Below are positions 1-7,053 of a stretch of DNA of 24,812 nucleotides, piece after piece; position 1 is the stretch's first letter; every line of letters starts with the position of its first letter. Where the stretch lies: assembly GCA_947258465.1 (NCBI GenBank), contig CAMYIQ010000280.1, forward strand, positions 1-24,812, given 5' to 3'. This stretch comes from an uncultured Erythrobacter sp. GTDB taxonomy: Bacteria; Pseudomonadota; Alphaproteobacteria; Sphingomonadales; Sphingomonadaceae. Both the position numbers and the translations under genes were made by a program. The notes under the pieces were generated by a model that worked only from the letters and a program-made list of their open reading frames with translations, was not told where the DNA came from and ran no database searches.

Positions 1-141
1 CTCGTCAAATAAATACGCGCCGGAAATGGTATTCCGACGCGCCGAAATCAAGCGCGCCGTTAAAGCGCGGCGGGGATTCGGTCAAGGCAAGAGTGAGTCT
101 TTGTTGTGTGCGCTGGCGACGTCCGTCGCCAACTTGCTGTA

Positions 142-212
142 CCATCCCACTCCCCCACCCGGTCACCCACGGCACGGTGATCTATGGGTGGCCGGGTGGG
201 GGAGTGGGATGG
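142..212. repeat. Long inverted repeat (28-bp stem) left of the his operon
   Basis: Bases 142-169 pair with 185-212 around a loop of about 15 nt (170-184). Twenty-seven pairs are Watson-Crick. The only exception, 163/191, is a U-G wobble in plus-strand RNA and an A-C mismatch in minus-strand RNA. The right arm is rich in GTGGG words. No T-run follows on either strand, so a standard intrinsic terminator is not supported. The repeat lies 84 nt past the stop of the HIT gene and could stabilise or end that transcript, be a mobile palindromic element, or be an operator for a gene left of the window. The rest of 1-295 holds no gene I can support. Confidence 0.8.
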
Positions 213-295
213 AACAGCCGAGCCGTCAGGCGAACAAACAATAACGAATTAGTACGAAGCGCAGCGTCTGAATCAGCCGACTCGAACCAAAGTCG

Positions 296-679
296 CTAAC
301 CACGCTTCCAGATCATCGGGCCGAGCGGCTGCCCGCCGAAAATATGCACATGCAGATGCGGCACTTCCTGCCCGCCATGAGCGCCGATATTGGCCATCAT
401 CCGATAGCCGGGCTCGACCAGCCCCTTATCGCGGGCGATCTTGCCCACCGCGCGCACGAACCCCGCGATCTCCGCATCGTTCGCCTTCTCGGCGAAATCG
501 TCCCAGCTGACATAGCGGCCCTTGGGCACCACCAGCGTATGAATTTCGGCCTGGGGATTGATATCCTCGAAAGCATAGGCCCACTCGTCCTCATACACCT
601 TGGTCGAGGGTATCTCGCCGCGCAGGATCTTGGCGAAGATATTCTCGTCGTCATAGGGCTGAGTGGGATCGATCGGCAT
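296..679 (-). CDS. HIT-family nucleotide hydrolase/phosphoramidase (HINT-like)
   Basis: This 127-residue protein is a typical length for the HINT branch of the histidine triad family, which hydrolyses purine nucleoside phosphoramidates. The triad H-L-H-V-H is at residues 108-112, close to the C-terminus. The N-terminal half carries the family's motif F-A-K-I-L-R-G-E-I-P, and a G-x-H-G-G-Q-E-V segment precedes the triad. Two adjacent ATG codons are possible (682 and 679). An AGGAG sits 6 nt before the 679 start and only 3 nt before 682, so I chose 679. The 682 start would overlap the hisE stop as ATGA, so translation is probably coupled either way. It is the last gene of the histidine operon. 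The cellular substrate is not known. Confidence 0.9.
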   Translation of the reverse strand: MPIDPTQPYDDENIFAKILRGEIPSTKVYEDEWAYAFEDINPQAEIHTLVVPKGRYVSWDDFAEKANDAEIAGFVRAVGKIARDKGLVEPGYRMMANIGAHGGQEVPHLHVHIFGGQPLGPMIWKRG

Positions 680-993
680 CATTGGCTCCTGCTGGCTTTC
701 TCGGCAATTCCCGAAACCCCGTCGCGCCGGTCCAGTTCGGCCAGCACTGCGGCAAAAGGAATGTCGCGCGCATTCAGGGTGACGAGAAGATGGAACAGAA
801 TGTCGGCCGCCTCGCCGACCAATTCCTCGCTGCTGCCCGACAGGGCCGCGACCGCAGCTTCCACCCCTTCCTCGCCCAGCTTGCGCGCGATCTGCGGCAG
901 GCCCTTGGCGTGAAGGCTCGCCACATAGCTTTGCGAAGGATCGGCCTGGCGCCGCTGGGCTATGGTCTGTTCGAGGCGGGTGAGCGTATCCAT
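679..993 (-). CDS. hisE: Phosphoribosyl-ATP pyrophosphatase HisE
   Basis: The 104-residue product is a stand-alone HisE. It removes pyrophosphate from phosphoribosyl-ATP in the second step of histidine synthesis, in the cytoplasm. The MazG-like all-alpha fold is visible from the segment A-R-K-L-G-E-E-G-V-E-A (about residues 36-46), followed by the acidic metal-binding stretch E-E-L-V-G-E-A-A-D-I-L-F-H-L. The N-terminal L-x-x-L-E-x-T-I-A-x-R and the glutamine-serine-Y-V-A-S-L motif also fit. The ATG at 993 has no strong ribosome binding site, but the N-terminus matches the family. Its stop overlaps the start of the HIT gene. HisI, often fused to HisE in enterics, is not in this window. Confidence 0.95.
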   Translation of the reverse strand: MDTLTRLEQTIAQRRQADPSQSYVASLHAKGLPQIARKLGEEGVEAAVAALSGSSEELVGEAADILFHLLVTLNARDIPFAAVLAELDRRDGVSGIAEKASRSQ

Positions 994-1026
994 GGCCTGC
1001 GCTATGCACGGCGCATGCGCGCAGCG

Positions 1027-1188
1027 TCAATCGGAGTTGCGGCCCATCAGGAAGCGGCCGACCAGCACACCCGCCAGCCCGACGGCGACCAGCGTCAGCG
1101 CGCTCGGTTCGACCAGGCGCGCGGCAATGCCGGCGGGGCCACCGAGATCCGCGAATTGCGCGGCCAGCGATATGAATTGGCTGGTCAT
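1027..1188 (-). CDS. Small single-helix protein with PEP-CTERM-like tail
   Basis: This 53-residue ORF lies between hisF and hisE in the operon direction, 77 nt after hisF and 33 nt before hisE. Residues 1-24 are mildly amphipathic. The rest reads V-E-P-S-A, a hydrophobic helix of about 16 residues, then G-R-F-L-M-G-R-N-S-D. That order (E-P-S, helix, basic end) resembles the PEP-CTERM sorting signal recognised by exosortases, but no N-terminal signal peptide is present. A simple single-pass membrane peptide is therefore equally possible. An A/T-rich stretch at about 1195-1215 (TATAAAT six bases before the ATG) could give a near-leaderless internal transcript; this is weak. No function is known to me. 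Confidence 0.65.
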   Translation of the reverse strand: MTSQFISLAAQFADLGGPAGIAARLVEPSALTLVAVGLAGVLVGRFLMGRNSD

Positions 1189-1265
1189 GGCGTATTTATA
1201 CCATTTGCTAAAAATTGCGCAGCGGCGCGCCGAGCCCGTGTCCCGCCTCGGGACAGGCCCGGCGA

Positions 1266-2036
1266 TCAGCCCCGGGCGGGCAGGCCTGCCGCCCGCAAAG
1301 CCGCATGGGCCTCGGCAATCGTGCGTTCGCCGAAGTGGAAGATCGACGCGGCAAGCACGGCGCTGGCATGGCCGCGCATTACCCCTTCGACGAGATGGTC
1401 GAGCGTGCCCACACCCCCGCTGGCGATGACCGGGACAGAAACCGCATCGGCGATGGCGCGCGTGAGTTCGACGTCGTAGCCCCGTTTCGTCCCGTCGCCG
1501 TCCATCGAGGTGACGAGCAGCTCGCCCGCGCCCAGTTCGGCCAGCCGGATCGCATGTTCGACCGCATCGATCCCGGTCGGCTTGCGCCCGCCATGAGTGT
1601 GGATTTCCCAGCCGCGCCGGTCGCCGCTGGTCGAGGCGCGCGCATCTATGCTGGCGACGACGCACTGGCTGCCGAATTTCTCGGCAATCTCGCGGACCAG
1701 TTCGGGGTTGCTGACGGCGGCGGAATTGATGGCAACCTTGTCCGCACCGGCCAGCAGCAGGGCGCGCGCATCCTCGACGCTGCGCACCCCACCGCCCACG
1801 GTCAGCGGCATGAAGCAAACCTCGGCGGTGCGCCGCACCATGTCGAGCAGCGTCCCGCGTCCTTCGTGGCTGGCGGAAATATCCAGAAAGCATAGCTCGT
1901 CCGCGCCCGCCGCATCGTAGGCCTGTGCCTGTTCGACTGGATCGCCGGCGTCCTTGAGGTCGACGAAATTGACGCCCTTGACCACGCGCCCATCGGCCAC
2001 ATCGAGACAGGGTATGACGCGGATGCGGACAGTCAT
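1266..2036 (-). CDS. hisF: Imidazole glycerol phosphate synthase cyclase subunit HisF
   Basis: HisF closes the imidazole ring: it combines PRFAR with ammonia delivered by HisH to give imidazole glycerol phosphate and AICAR. The 256-residue length is normal for this (beta-alpha)8 barrel. The two catalytic aspartates are visible as Asp12 in I-P-C-L-D-V and Asp131 in A-S-I-D-A-R. Phosphate-binding loops appear as V-G-G-G-V (about 80-84) and A-S-G-G-V-G in the C-terminal half. The start ATG overlaps the hisA stop as ATGA, so the two are translationally coupled. In the operon it follows hisH and hisA, its functional partners. The C-terminus (A-A-L-R-A-A-G-L-P-A-R-G) is ordinary for the family. Confidence 0.98.
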   Translation of the reverse strand: MTVRIRVIPCLDVADGRVVKGVNFVDLKDAGDPVEQAQAYDAAGADELCFLDISASHEGRGTLLDMVRRTAEVCFMPLTVGGGVRSVEDARALLLAGADKVAINSAAVSNPELVREIAEKFGSQCVVASIDARASTSGDRRGWEIHTHGGRKPTGIDAVEHAIRLAELGAGELLVTSMDGDGTKRGYDVELTRAIADAVSVPVIASGGVGTLDHLVEGVMRGHASAVLAASIFHFGERTIAEAHAALRAAGLPARG

Positions 2037-2761
2037 GCGCGCTCTGCCACACGCAGCGCCACCGCCAGGTCGAGCCGCCCGTCATAAAGCGCCCGGCCGG
2101 TAATCACGCCTTCGATCCCCTCGCCCGCGAATTGCATCAGCGTGTCGATATCGGCCAGGTTCTTGACCCCGCCGCTGGCGATTACCGGAATCTCCACCTG
2201 CCGCGCCAGGTTTACGGTAGCGTCGATATTGACGCCCTTTAGCAGGCCGTCGCGACCGATGTCGGTAAACAGCAGGCTGGCAACGCCTGCATCCTCGAAC
2301 CGGCGCGCCATGTCGACGATCGAGACGTCGGAAATTTCGGCCCAGCCATCGGTGGCGACCATGCCATCGCGCGCATCGACTGCGACCACGATTCGTCCGG
2401 CGTGATCGTGGGCCATGGCCTTGACGAACTGCGGGTCCTTGAGCGCTGCGGTGCCGATCACGATGCGTTCGACCCCCGCTTCGAGCCAACCCTCGACATC
2501 AGCCGGAGTGCGGATTCCGCCGCCGAGCTGGACCTTGCCCGGAAAGGCGGCAACGATGCCCTCGACGGCTTCGCGGTTCTGCGCGCTGCCGGCAAAGGAC
2601 CCGTCGAGATCGACCACATGGAGATGGCTCGCACCGGCCCGCGCGAACAGTTTCGCCTGCGCCGCCGGGTCGTCGCCATAAACGGTCGCGCGGTCCATAT
2701 CGCCTTCGGCCAGACGCACGACTTCGCCGTTTTTGAGATCGATGGCGGGGAAAACGATCAT
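2033..2761 (-). CDS. hisA: ProFAR isomerase HisA
   Basis: HisA converts ProFAR to PRFAR by an Amadori rearrangement, giving HisF its substrate. The 242-residue barrel starts M-I-V-F-P-A-I-D-L-K-N-G. Catalytic Asp8 lies in that segment and Asp129 in V-A-V-D-A-R-D-G. The phosphate loops G-G-G-I-R (about 80-84) and I-A-S-G-G-V are intact. The frame is open further upstream, to 2917, but that extension lies inside hisH in another frame and matches nothing. The ATG at 2761 gives the family N-terminus. It is 34 nt after hisH and overlaps hisF by four bases. Confidence 0.98.
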   Translation of the reverse strand: MIVFPAIDLKNGEVVRLAEGDMDRATVYGDDPAAQAKLFARAGASHLHVVDLDGSFAGSAQNREAVEGIVAAFPGKVQLGGGIRTPADVEGWLEAGVERIVIGTAALKDPQFVKAMAHDHAGRIVVAVDARDGMVATDGWAEISDVSIVDMARRFEDAGVASLLFTDIGRDGLLKGVNIDATVNLARQVEIPVIASGGVKNLADIDTLMQFAGEGIEGVITGRALYDGRLDLAVALRVAERA

Positions 2762-2795
2762 AGGTTTCGGTCCGGTCTGGGAAGCGGGCGCATGG

Positions 2796-3422
2796 TCACG
2801 GGGTCCACTCGAGGAAACGGGAGAGCAGATCGAGCCCATAGGCCTGGCTCTTTTCGGGGTGAAACTGCACGCCGAGGAAATTGTCGCGCCCGACGGCGGC
2901 AACCAGCCCGCCGCCATGATCGGTCATGGCCAGCACATCCTCGTGGTGGCGGACCTTGAAATGGTAGGAATGGAGGAAATACGCCTCGCCTTCGGCCACC
3001 ACTTCATGCCCATGCGCGTGCGGCAAGGGGGCGACATCGTTCCAGCCCATATGCGGCACCTTGACGCCGGTGTCGGCCGGCTCGATCAGGCGCACCGTAC
3101 CGTCGATCCACCCCAGCCCCGGGGTTTCACCATGTTCGAGCCCGCGCGTGGCGAGCAATTGCATCCCCACGCAAATGCCGAGAAAGGGTGCCCCGCCGAC
3201 GAAGACGCGTTCGTGCATCGCCTCGATCGCCTCGCTTTCCGCACGCAGCCCTTCGGCGCAGGCGCGGAACGAACCCACACCCGGCAGCACGATGCGATCG
3301 GCCGCGCGCAGAATATCGGGATCGGCGGTGACGGTGACATCCGCCCCGACCTTGCGCAGCGCGTTCTCGACCGAATGGAGATTGCCGGCCCCGTAATCGA
3401 CCAGGGCGACCACTTCACCCAT
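2796..3422 (-). CDS. hisH: Imidazole glycerol phosphate synthase glutaminase subunit HisH
   Basis: HisH is the class I glutamine amidotransferase that supplies ammonia to HisF. The 208-residue product carries the nucleophile Cys84 in L-G-I-C-V-G-M-Q-L-L and the His188/Glu190 pair in Q-F-H-P-E-K-S, a full catalytic triad. The N-terminus V-A-L-V-D-Y-G-A-G-N-L-H-S-V matches the family. The start is uncertain. An in-frame GTG at 3437 has a GGAGG only 3 nt upstream, while the ATG at 3422 has weaker spacing but fits the usual protein start. About 116 nt separate it from hisB, more than the other gaps in this operon. Confidence 0.97.
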   Translation of the reverse strand: MGEVVALVDYGAGNLHSVENALRKVGADVTVTADPDILRAADRIVLPGVGSFRACAEGLRAESEAIEAMHERVFVGGAPFLGICVGMQLLATRGLEHGETPGLGWIDGTVRLIEPADTGVKVPHMGWNDVAPLPHAHGHEVVAEGEAYFLHSYHFKVRHHEDVLAMTDHGGGLVAAVGRDNFLGVQFHPEKSQAYGLDLLSRFLEWTP

Positions 3423-3538
3423 TCCCGCATTCCGCACGCCCCTCCGGACGCGCGACCTCCACGCTCATGCGATCGAGGATCGCGTCGCCGCAGGCGGGCG
3501 ACCGGCCTTGCGGCTGTTGCACAGCCAACCCAGCACGA

Positions 3539-4132
3539 TCAGCCACCGAGTTGCCCTTTCGTACTGGGAACGGCGCCGCCCTTGCGCGGGTCGACCTCGA
3601 CCGCCGCACGCATCGCGCGGGCGAACCCCTTATAGATCGCTTCGCAGATATGGTGGTTGTTGACGCCGTAGAGCAGTTCGACATGCAGCGTCAGGCCGCA
3701 GGTCTGGGCGACCGAGTGGAACCAGTGCTCGATCAGCTCGGTATCCCATTCACCCAGCTTTTCCTGGCTGAAGCCCGCGCGCCAGACGAGGTAGGGCCGC
3801 CCCGAAATATCCAGCGCGACCCGCGCCAGCGTTTCGTCCATCGGCGAATAGGCGCTGCCGTAGCGGGCGATCCCGCCCTTGTCGCCGAGCGCCTGCGCAA
3901 GCGCCTGCCCCAGCGCCAGCGCGCTGTCTTCGGTGGTGTGATGCTGGTCGACATGCAGATCGCCCGTGACCTTCAACGTCACGTCGATCAGCGAATGCTT
4001 GGCGAACTGTTCGACCATATGATCGAGGAAACCGATGCCCGTCGCGACATCGTATGTGCCCGTTCCGTCGAGATCGACCTCGACGAGAATTCTGGTTTCC
4101 GCGGTATTTCGTTCGATCCGGCCTGTACGCAT
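3539..4132 (-). CDS. hisB: Imidazoleglycerol-phosphate dehydratase HisB
   Basis: This is a monofunctional HisB of 197 residues, without the N-terminal phosphatase domain of the enteric enzyme. It dehydrates imidazole glycerol phosphate to imidazole acetol phosphate. Both manganese-binding motifs of the duplicated fold are present: D-Q-H-H-T-T-E-D in the first half and N-N-H-H-I-C-E-A in the second. Other family motifs are G-x-G-F-L-D-H-M and S-P-M-D-E-T-L. The frame stays open to an ATG at 4186, but the 4132 ATG gives the family N-terminus (R-I-E-R-N-T-x-E-T). It is the first histidine gene here and lies head-to-head with sspB across 113 nt, so its promoter should lie between them. Confidence 0.97.
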   Translation of the reverse strand: MRTGRIERNTAETRILVEVDLDGTGTYDVATGIGFLDHMVEQFAKHSLIDVTLKVTGDLHVDQHHTTEDSALALGQALAQALGDKGGIARYGSAYSPMDETLARVALDISGRPYLVWRAGFSQEKLGEWDTELIEHWFHSVAQTCGLTLHVELLYGVNNHHICEAIYKGFARAMRAAVEVDPRKGGAVPSTKGQLGG

Positions 4133-4245
4133 GTCAGCCGCGCTAGAGGGGCGGGCGGCGCCGCGCAAGAAAATGCGCCTATCCATAGGGTAAAGACGCG
4201 CTTAAACCGCTTGACCCGGACCGCCTGCCGCTCCACCTACGCCGC

Positions 4246-4749
4246 ATGAGCGACGACACGCCCGACAGCCTGATCCCCTATGATTCCATCGTCCAGGAAG
4301 CCCTGCGTGCCGTAGTCGGCCGGGTGCTGGGCGAGATCGAGCAGGGTGGCAGCGAACTGCCCGGCGCGCATCACTTCTATATCACCTTCAAGACCCACGC
4401 CCCGGGCGTCTCGATCCCGGCCAGTCTGCGCGAACGGTTCCCCGACGAGATGACCATCGTGCTGCAAAACAAGTTCTGGAACCTGAACGTGCGCGAAGAC
4501 GGCTTCGCCGTCGGCCTGTCGTTCAACCAGATCCCCGCCGAGCTCGACATACCCTATGCCGCGATCACGCAATTCGTCGATCCGGCGGTCGATTTCGGGC
4601 TGCAGTTCCAGGCGACGGTGGCGGATATGGGTCCCGCGCCCACCGAACATCCCGAAAACGATGGCACGGAACAGTGCGATGACGCAGCCGTTGAAGGATC
4701 GGAAGACGGCTCGAATGTCGTCACGGTCGATTTCGGCCGCAAGAAATAG
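4246..4749 (+). CDS. sspB: SspB-family ClpXP adaptor protein (alphaproteobacterial type)
   Basis: The 167-residue protein matches the alphaproteobacterial SspB family, which tethers ssrA-tagged substrates to the ClpXP protease. The folded substrate-binding domain covers about residues 5-125: an N-terminal helix (I-P-Y-D-S-I-V-Q-E-A-L-R), a conserved G-A-H-H-F-Y-I-T-F segment, a P-D-E-M-T-I-V-L-Q stretch, and F-W-N-L-x-V. An acidic, disordered linker follows (about 130-155), then the terminal V-V-T-V-D-F-G-R-K-K. That tail has the form of the ClpX-docking peptide of SspB proteins. No clear Shine-Dalgarno is visible; a TTGACC at 4211-4216 may be part of the promoter, but a matching -10 is poor. 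Confidence 0.92.
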   Translation: MSDDTPDSLIPYDSIVQEALRAVVGRVLGEIEQGGSELPGAHHFYITFKTHAPGVSIPASLRERFPDEMTIVLQNKFWNLNVREDGFAVGLSFNQIPAELDIPYAAITQFVDPAVDFGLQFQATVADMGPAPTEHPENDGTEQCDDAAVEGSEDGSNVVTVDFGRKK

Positions 4750-4784
4750 GCGCCGGGCCTTCCCGGCATAGAACGGGGCAGGAC

Positions 4785-5234
4785 ATGGCTAGACTCGGCC
4801 TTACCGACGCAGACGAACCCAACCACCTGACCGATGCGGTGGGCGACACGCTCGAACGGGCAACCGACGGACAACCGGGGCAGGACGAAGCCGTCCCCGG
4901 CCCGAGCCCGAACCCGGCCACCAATCTCATCATCCATGACATCATGCTGCGCAGCGCGGGCCGCCTGTCGCGCATGGCGGTGGAGAAAGCGGTGCTGGGC
5001 CGGCAATATGGCAAGCAGTTCGCCAAGGACGCGGTCGAGAACCGCAGTCTGGTGCACACGCTTGCCGCCTATGGCGTGACCAAGGTGGCGACCAAATCGG
5101 TCCCCGGCGCGCTGATCGTCGGTACGGGGCTGGCGCTCAAGGTCCTGTTGGATCGCAGCCAGTCGCGGCGCAAATCGCGGCGCCGGGGCGATCGAACCCT
5201 GCGCCGCCAGGCCGATCCCGACGGCAAGATTTGA
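4785..5234 (+). CDS. Conserved-looking hypothetical protein between sspB and gmk
   Basis: I do not recognise this 149-residue protein. Residues 1-45 are acidic, polar and proline-rich, so probably disordered. Residues 46-110 look folded and helical (N-L-I-I-H-D-I-M-L-R-S-A-G-R-L, then A-V-L-G-R-Q-Y-G). A mildly hydrophobic stretch (S-V-P-G-A-L-I-V-G-T-G-L-A-L-K-V-L-L) covers about 106-123. The C-terminus is strongly basic (R-R-K-S-R-R-R-G-D-R). The pattern suggests a nucleic-acid- or membrane-surface-binding protein, but that is only inference. The ATG is preceded by GGGGCAGGAC. It follows sspB by 35 nt and precedes gmk by 55 nt on the same strand. Confidence 0.75.
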   Translation: MARLGLTDADEPNHLTDAVGDTLERATDGQPGQDEAVPGPSPNPATNLIIHDIMLRSAGRLSRMAVEKAVLGRQYGKQFAKDAVENRSLVHTLAAYGVTKVATKSVPGALIVGTGLALKVLLDRSQSRRKSRRRGDRTLRRQADPDGKI

Positions 5235-5289
5235 CGGGATGCCCGGCGCGGGGGTTGATTAGTCCCCGCTCCATGCGCCAACAGCGCGC

Positions 5290-5937
5290 ATGGCCGATTC
5301 CACCGTCTCGCACGACAAGCTCGCCCGCAGGGGTCTGATGTTCATCCTTTCCTCGCCCAGCGGGGCGGGAAAGACGACAATTTCGCGCATGCTGCTGGAT
5401 GCCGATGACGAGATCAAGCTGTCGGTCAGCGTCACCACGCGTCCGCCCCGGGCCGGCGAGATCGACGGCGTGCATTACTATTTCGTCGACGATGCCGAGT
5501 TCGATCAAATGGTCGAAGAAGACGATTTCTACGAATGGGCGCCGGTCTTCGGCCATCGCTATGGCACACCCAAGGGCAAAATCCGCAACGCGCTGAAGGA
5601 AGGGCAGGATTTTCTTTTCGACATCGATTGGCAGGGCACGCAGCAACTGTTCCAGAAAGACCAGCAGGATGTGGTGCGGGTCTTCATTCTTCCGCCGAGT
5701 ATCGCCGAACTGGAGCGTCGGCTGCGGAGCCGCGGGACCGACAGCGACGAAGTGATTGCCGCGCGCATGGAACGTGCGCGGGCGGAAATCAGCCATTGGG
5801 ACGCCTATGATTACGTCGTGGTCAACGAAGACGTCGAGGCCTGCTTCGACCAGGTCCGCGAAATCCTCGATGCGGAACGCATGAAACGCCAGCGGCAGAC
5901 CGGGCTGATCCCCTTCGTCCGCGAACTCATGGCTTGA
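5290..5937 (+). CDS. gmk: Guanylate kinase
   Basis: This enzyme phosphorylates GMP to GDP with ATP, feeding GTP, dGTP and (p)ppGpp pools. The P-loop S-S-P-S-G-A-G-K-T-T is at residues 21-30. The GMP-binding region follows with S-V-S-V-T-T-R-P-P-R-A-G-E and G-V-H-Y-Y-F-V. The lid segment shows L-x-x-R-L-R-S-R-G-T-D-S, and the product is 215 residues, the usual length. The C-terminus (I-L-D-A-E-R-M-K-R-Q-R-Q) is also typical. It is the third gene of the plus-strand run with sspB. RpoZ, often linked to gmk elsewhere, is not adjacent. Confidence 0.98.
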   Translation: MADSTVSHDKLARRGLMFILSSPSGAGKTTISRMLLDADDEIKLSVSVTTRPPRAGEIDGVHYYFVDDAEFDQMVEEDDFYEWAPVFGHRYGTPKGKIRNALKEGQDFLFDIDWQGTQQLFQKDQQDVVRVFILPPSIAELERRLRSRGTDSDEVIAARMERARAEISHWDAYDYVVVNEDVEACFDQVREILDAERMKRQRQTGLIPFVRELMA

Positions 5938-6052
5938 AACCGATCATGACCCCGCTCGCAAAACCGCAATCGGGACGCGAAACGTCAAGCGTTGCGCGGC
6001 AGGATCGCTCGTGCGATTTGTCGCAATATCACTTCGATCTTGCAGGATAGCG

Positions 6053-7030
6053 ATGGCCGCAGTTGATTTCGAAAAGGGCGATAAGACGATGGCTTTCCTG
6101 AAGAGCCACCGCCTGCCGCCGAGCCCGCAAAACTATACGCTCGCCTATATCGCCCTGTTCGACGGCGGGTCCCCGATCGGCCGCGCTATTCAGGAAATCG
6201 TCGACGAAGGCTATCGCATCAAGCAGGAAGAAGTGGACACGATCTTCGACCGGCACGGCGGCGCGGCGATCTATGGCCTGACCGACAAGGCGCAGGGCGA
6301 GCGCGCGGCCCATCTGCGCCACCAGACGATCAAGCTGGGCGAGCTTGCGTCTTCGGCCGCCGATGCCACCGGCGCCTTCGCCCGCGAACTGACCGAGGAA
6401 GCCGATCAATTTTCCGGCGATAGCGGCAATACGCTGTCGATCGTCGGGCGCATGATCGAACAGTCCGAACAGGCGCAAAGCCGCCTGACCGATGCCATGC
6501 GGGAAGTGAAGGAGCTGCGCGAAGAACTCGAGGCCGCGCGCAACGATGCCCATCGCGACGAACTGACCGGGCTCGCCAACCGCCGCGCGATCGAAGCCTA
6601 TCTTGCGGAATTGGCCGAAGCGGGCGAGCCACGCATTATCGCGCTATGCGACATCGACAAATTCAAGTCGGTCAACGATCGCTACGGTCACAGCGTGGGC
6701 GACCGCGTGCTCAAACTTGTGGCGAAGACGCTGGAAGACATCTGCCGCCCCCATTTCGTCGGACGCTGGGGGGGCGAGGAATTCATCTTCATCATGCCGT
6801 CGGACAATGTCGAAGCGGGCGTCAACCTGCTCGACCTTGCCCGGCACGAGCTTGCCAGAAGAGAATTCAAGCTGCGCGAGACGGATGAACCGATGGGCCT
6901 GATTTCCTTTTCAGGAGGCGTGGCCCTGGCAGCCGGGGGCGCGGATGCGAATGCGGCGACGCTGAAACAGGCCGACGAGGCGCTTTATCGCGCCAAATCC
7001 GAAGGTCGCAATCGCATCCTCCCGGCCTGA
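6053..7030 (+). CDS. Soluble GGDEF diguanylate cyclase
   Basis: The protein (325 residues) should make cyclic-di-GMP from two GTP. The N-terminal domain (about 10-95) has the L-P-P-S-P-Q-N-Y-x-L-A-Y signature that precedes GGDEF domains in many alphaproteobacterial cyclases. A helical, probably coiled-coil linker (about 130-165) ends at D-E-L-T-G-L-A-N-R-R (169-178). The active-site loop is G-G-E-E-F at 240-244, intact. The position of the RxxD inhibitory site, just before F-V-G-R-W, reads C-R-P-H, so product inhibition through that site is unlikely. There is no transmembrane segment. I prefer the ATG at 6053, which has an AGGA 6-7 nt upstream; a GTG at 6011 would add 14 unconserved-looking residues. 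Confidence 0.93.
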   Translation: MAAVDFEKGDKTMAFLKSHRLPPSPQNYTLAYIALFDGGSPIGRAIQEIVDEGYRIKQEEVDTIFDRHGGAAIYGLTDKAQGERAAHLRHQTIKLGELASSAADATGAFARELTEEADQFSGDSGNTLSIVGRMIEQSEQAQSRLTDAMREVKELREELEAARNDAHRDELTGLANRRAIEAYLAELAEAGEPRIIALCDIDKFKSVNDRYGHSVGDRVLKLVAKTLEDICRPHFVGRWGGEEFIFIMPSDNVEAGVNLLDLARHELARREFKLRETDEPMGLISFSGGVALAAGGADANAATLKQADEALYRAKSEGRNRILPA

Positions 7031-7053
7031 CGGCCGCCCCACGCCGCCCCTCC

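Noticed and set aside
26..244. A 72-codon plus-strand frame across the left-edge hairpin
   Set aside because: Half of it is the inverted repeat itself, the residues match nothing I know, and there is no ribosome site.
270..298. T-arm-like GGTTCGAGTC on the minus strand after the HIT stop, suggesting a tRNA end or attachment site
   Set aside because: No acceptor, D or anticodon stems can be formed around it, and no integrase or duplicated end is in the window.
296..1030. A 244-codon frame that extends the HIT gene upstream
   Set aside because: The extra N-terminal part is hisE read in another frame; a good AGGAG and the family N-terminus place the start at 679.
4211..4245. TTGACC at 4211-4216 as the sspB promoter
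   Set aside because: The matching -10 region is poor and would lie within about 10 nt of the ATG, so it is not listed as a feature.
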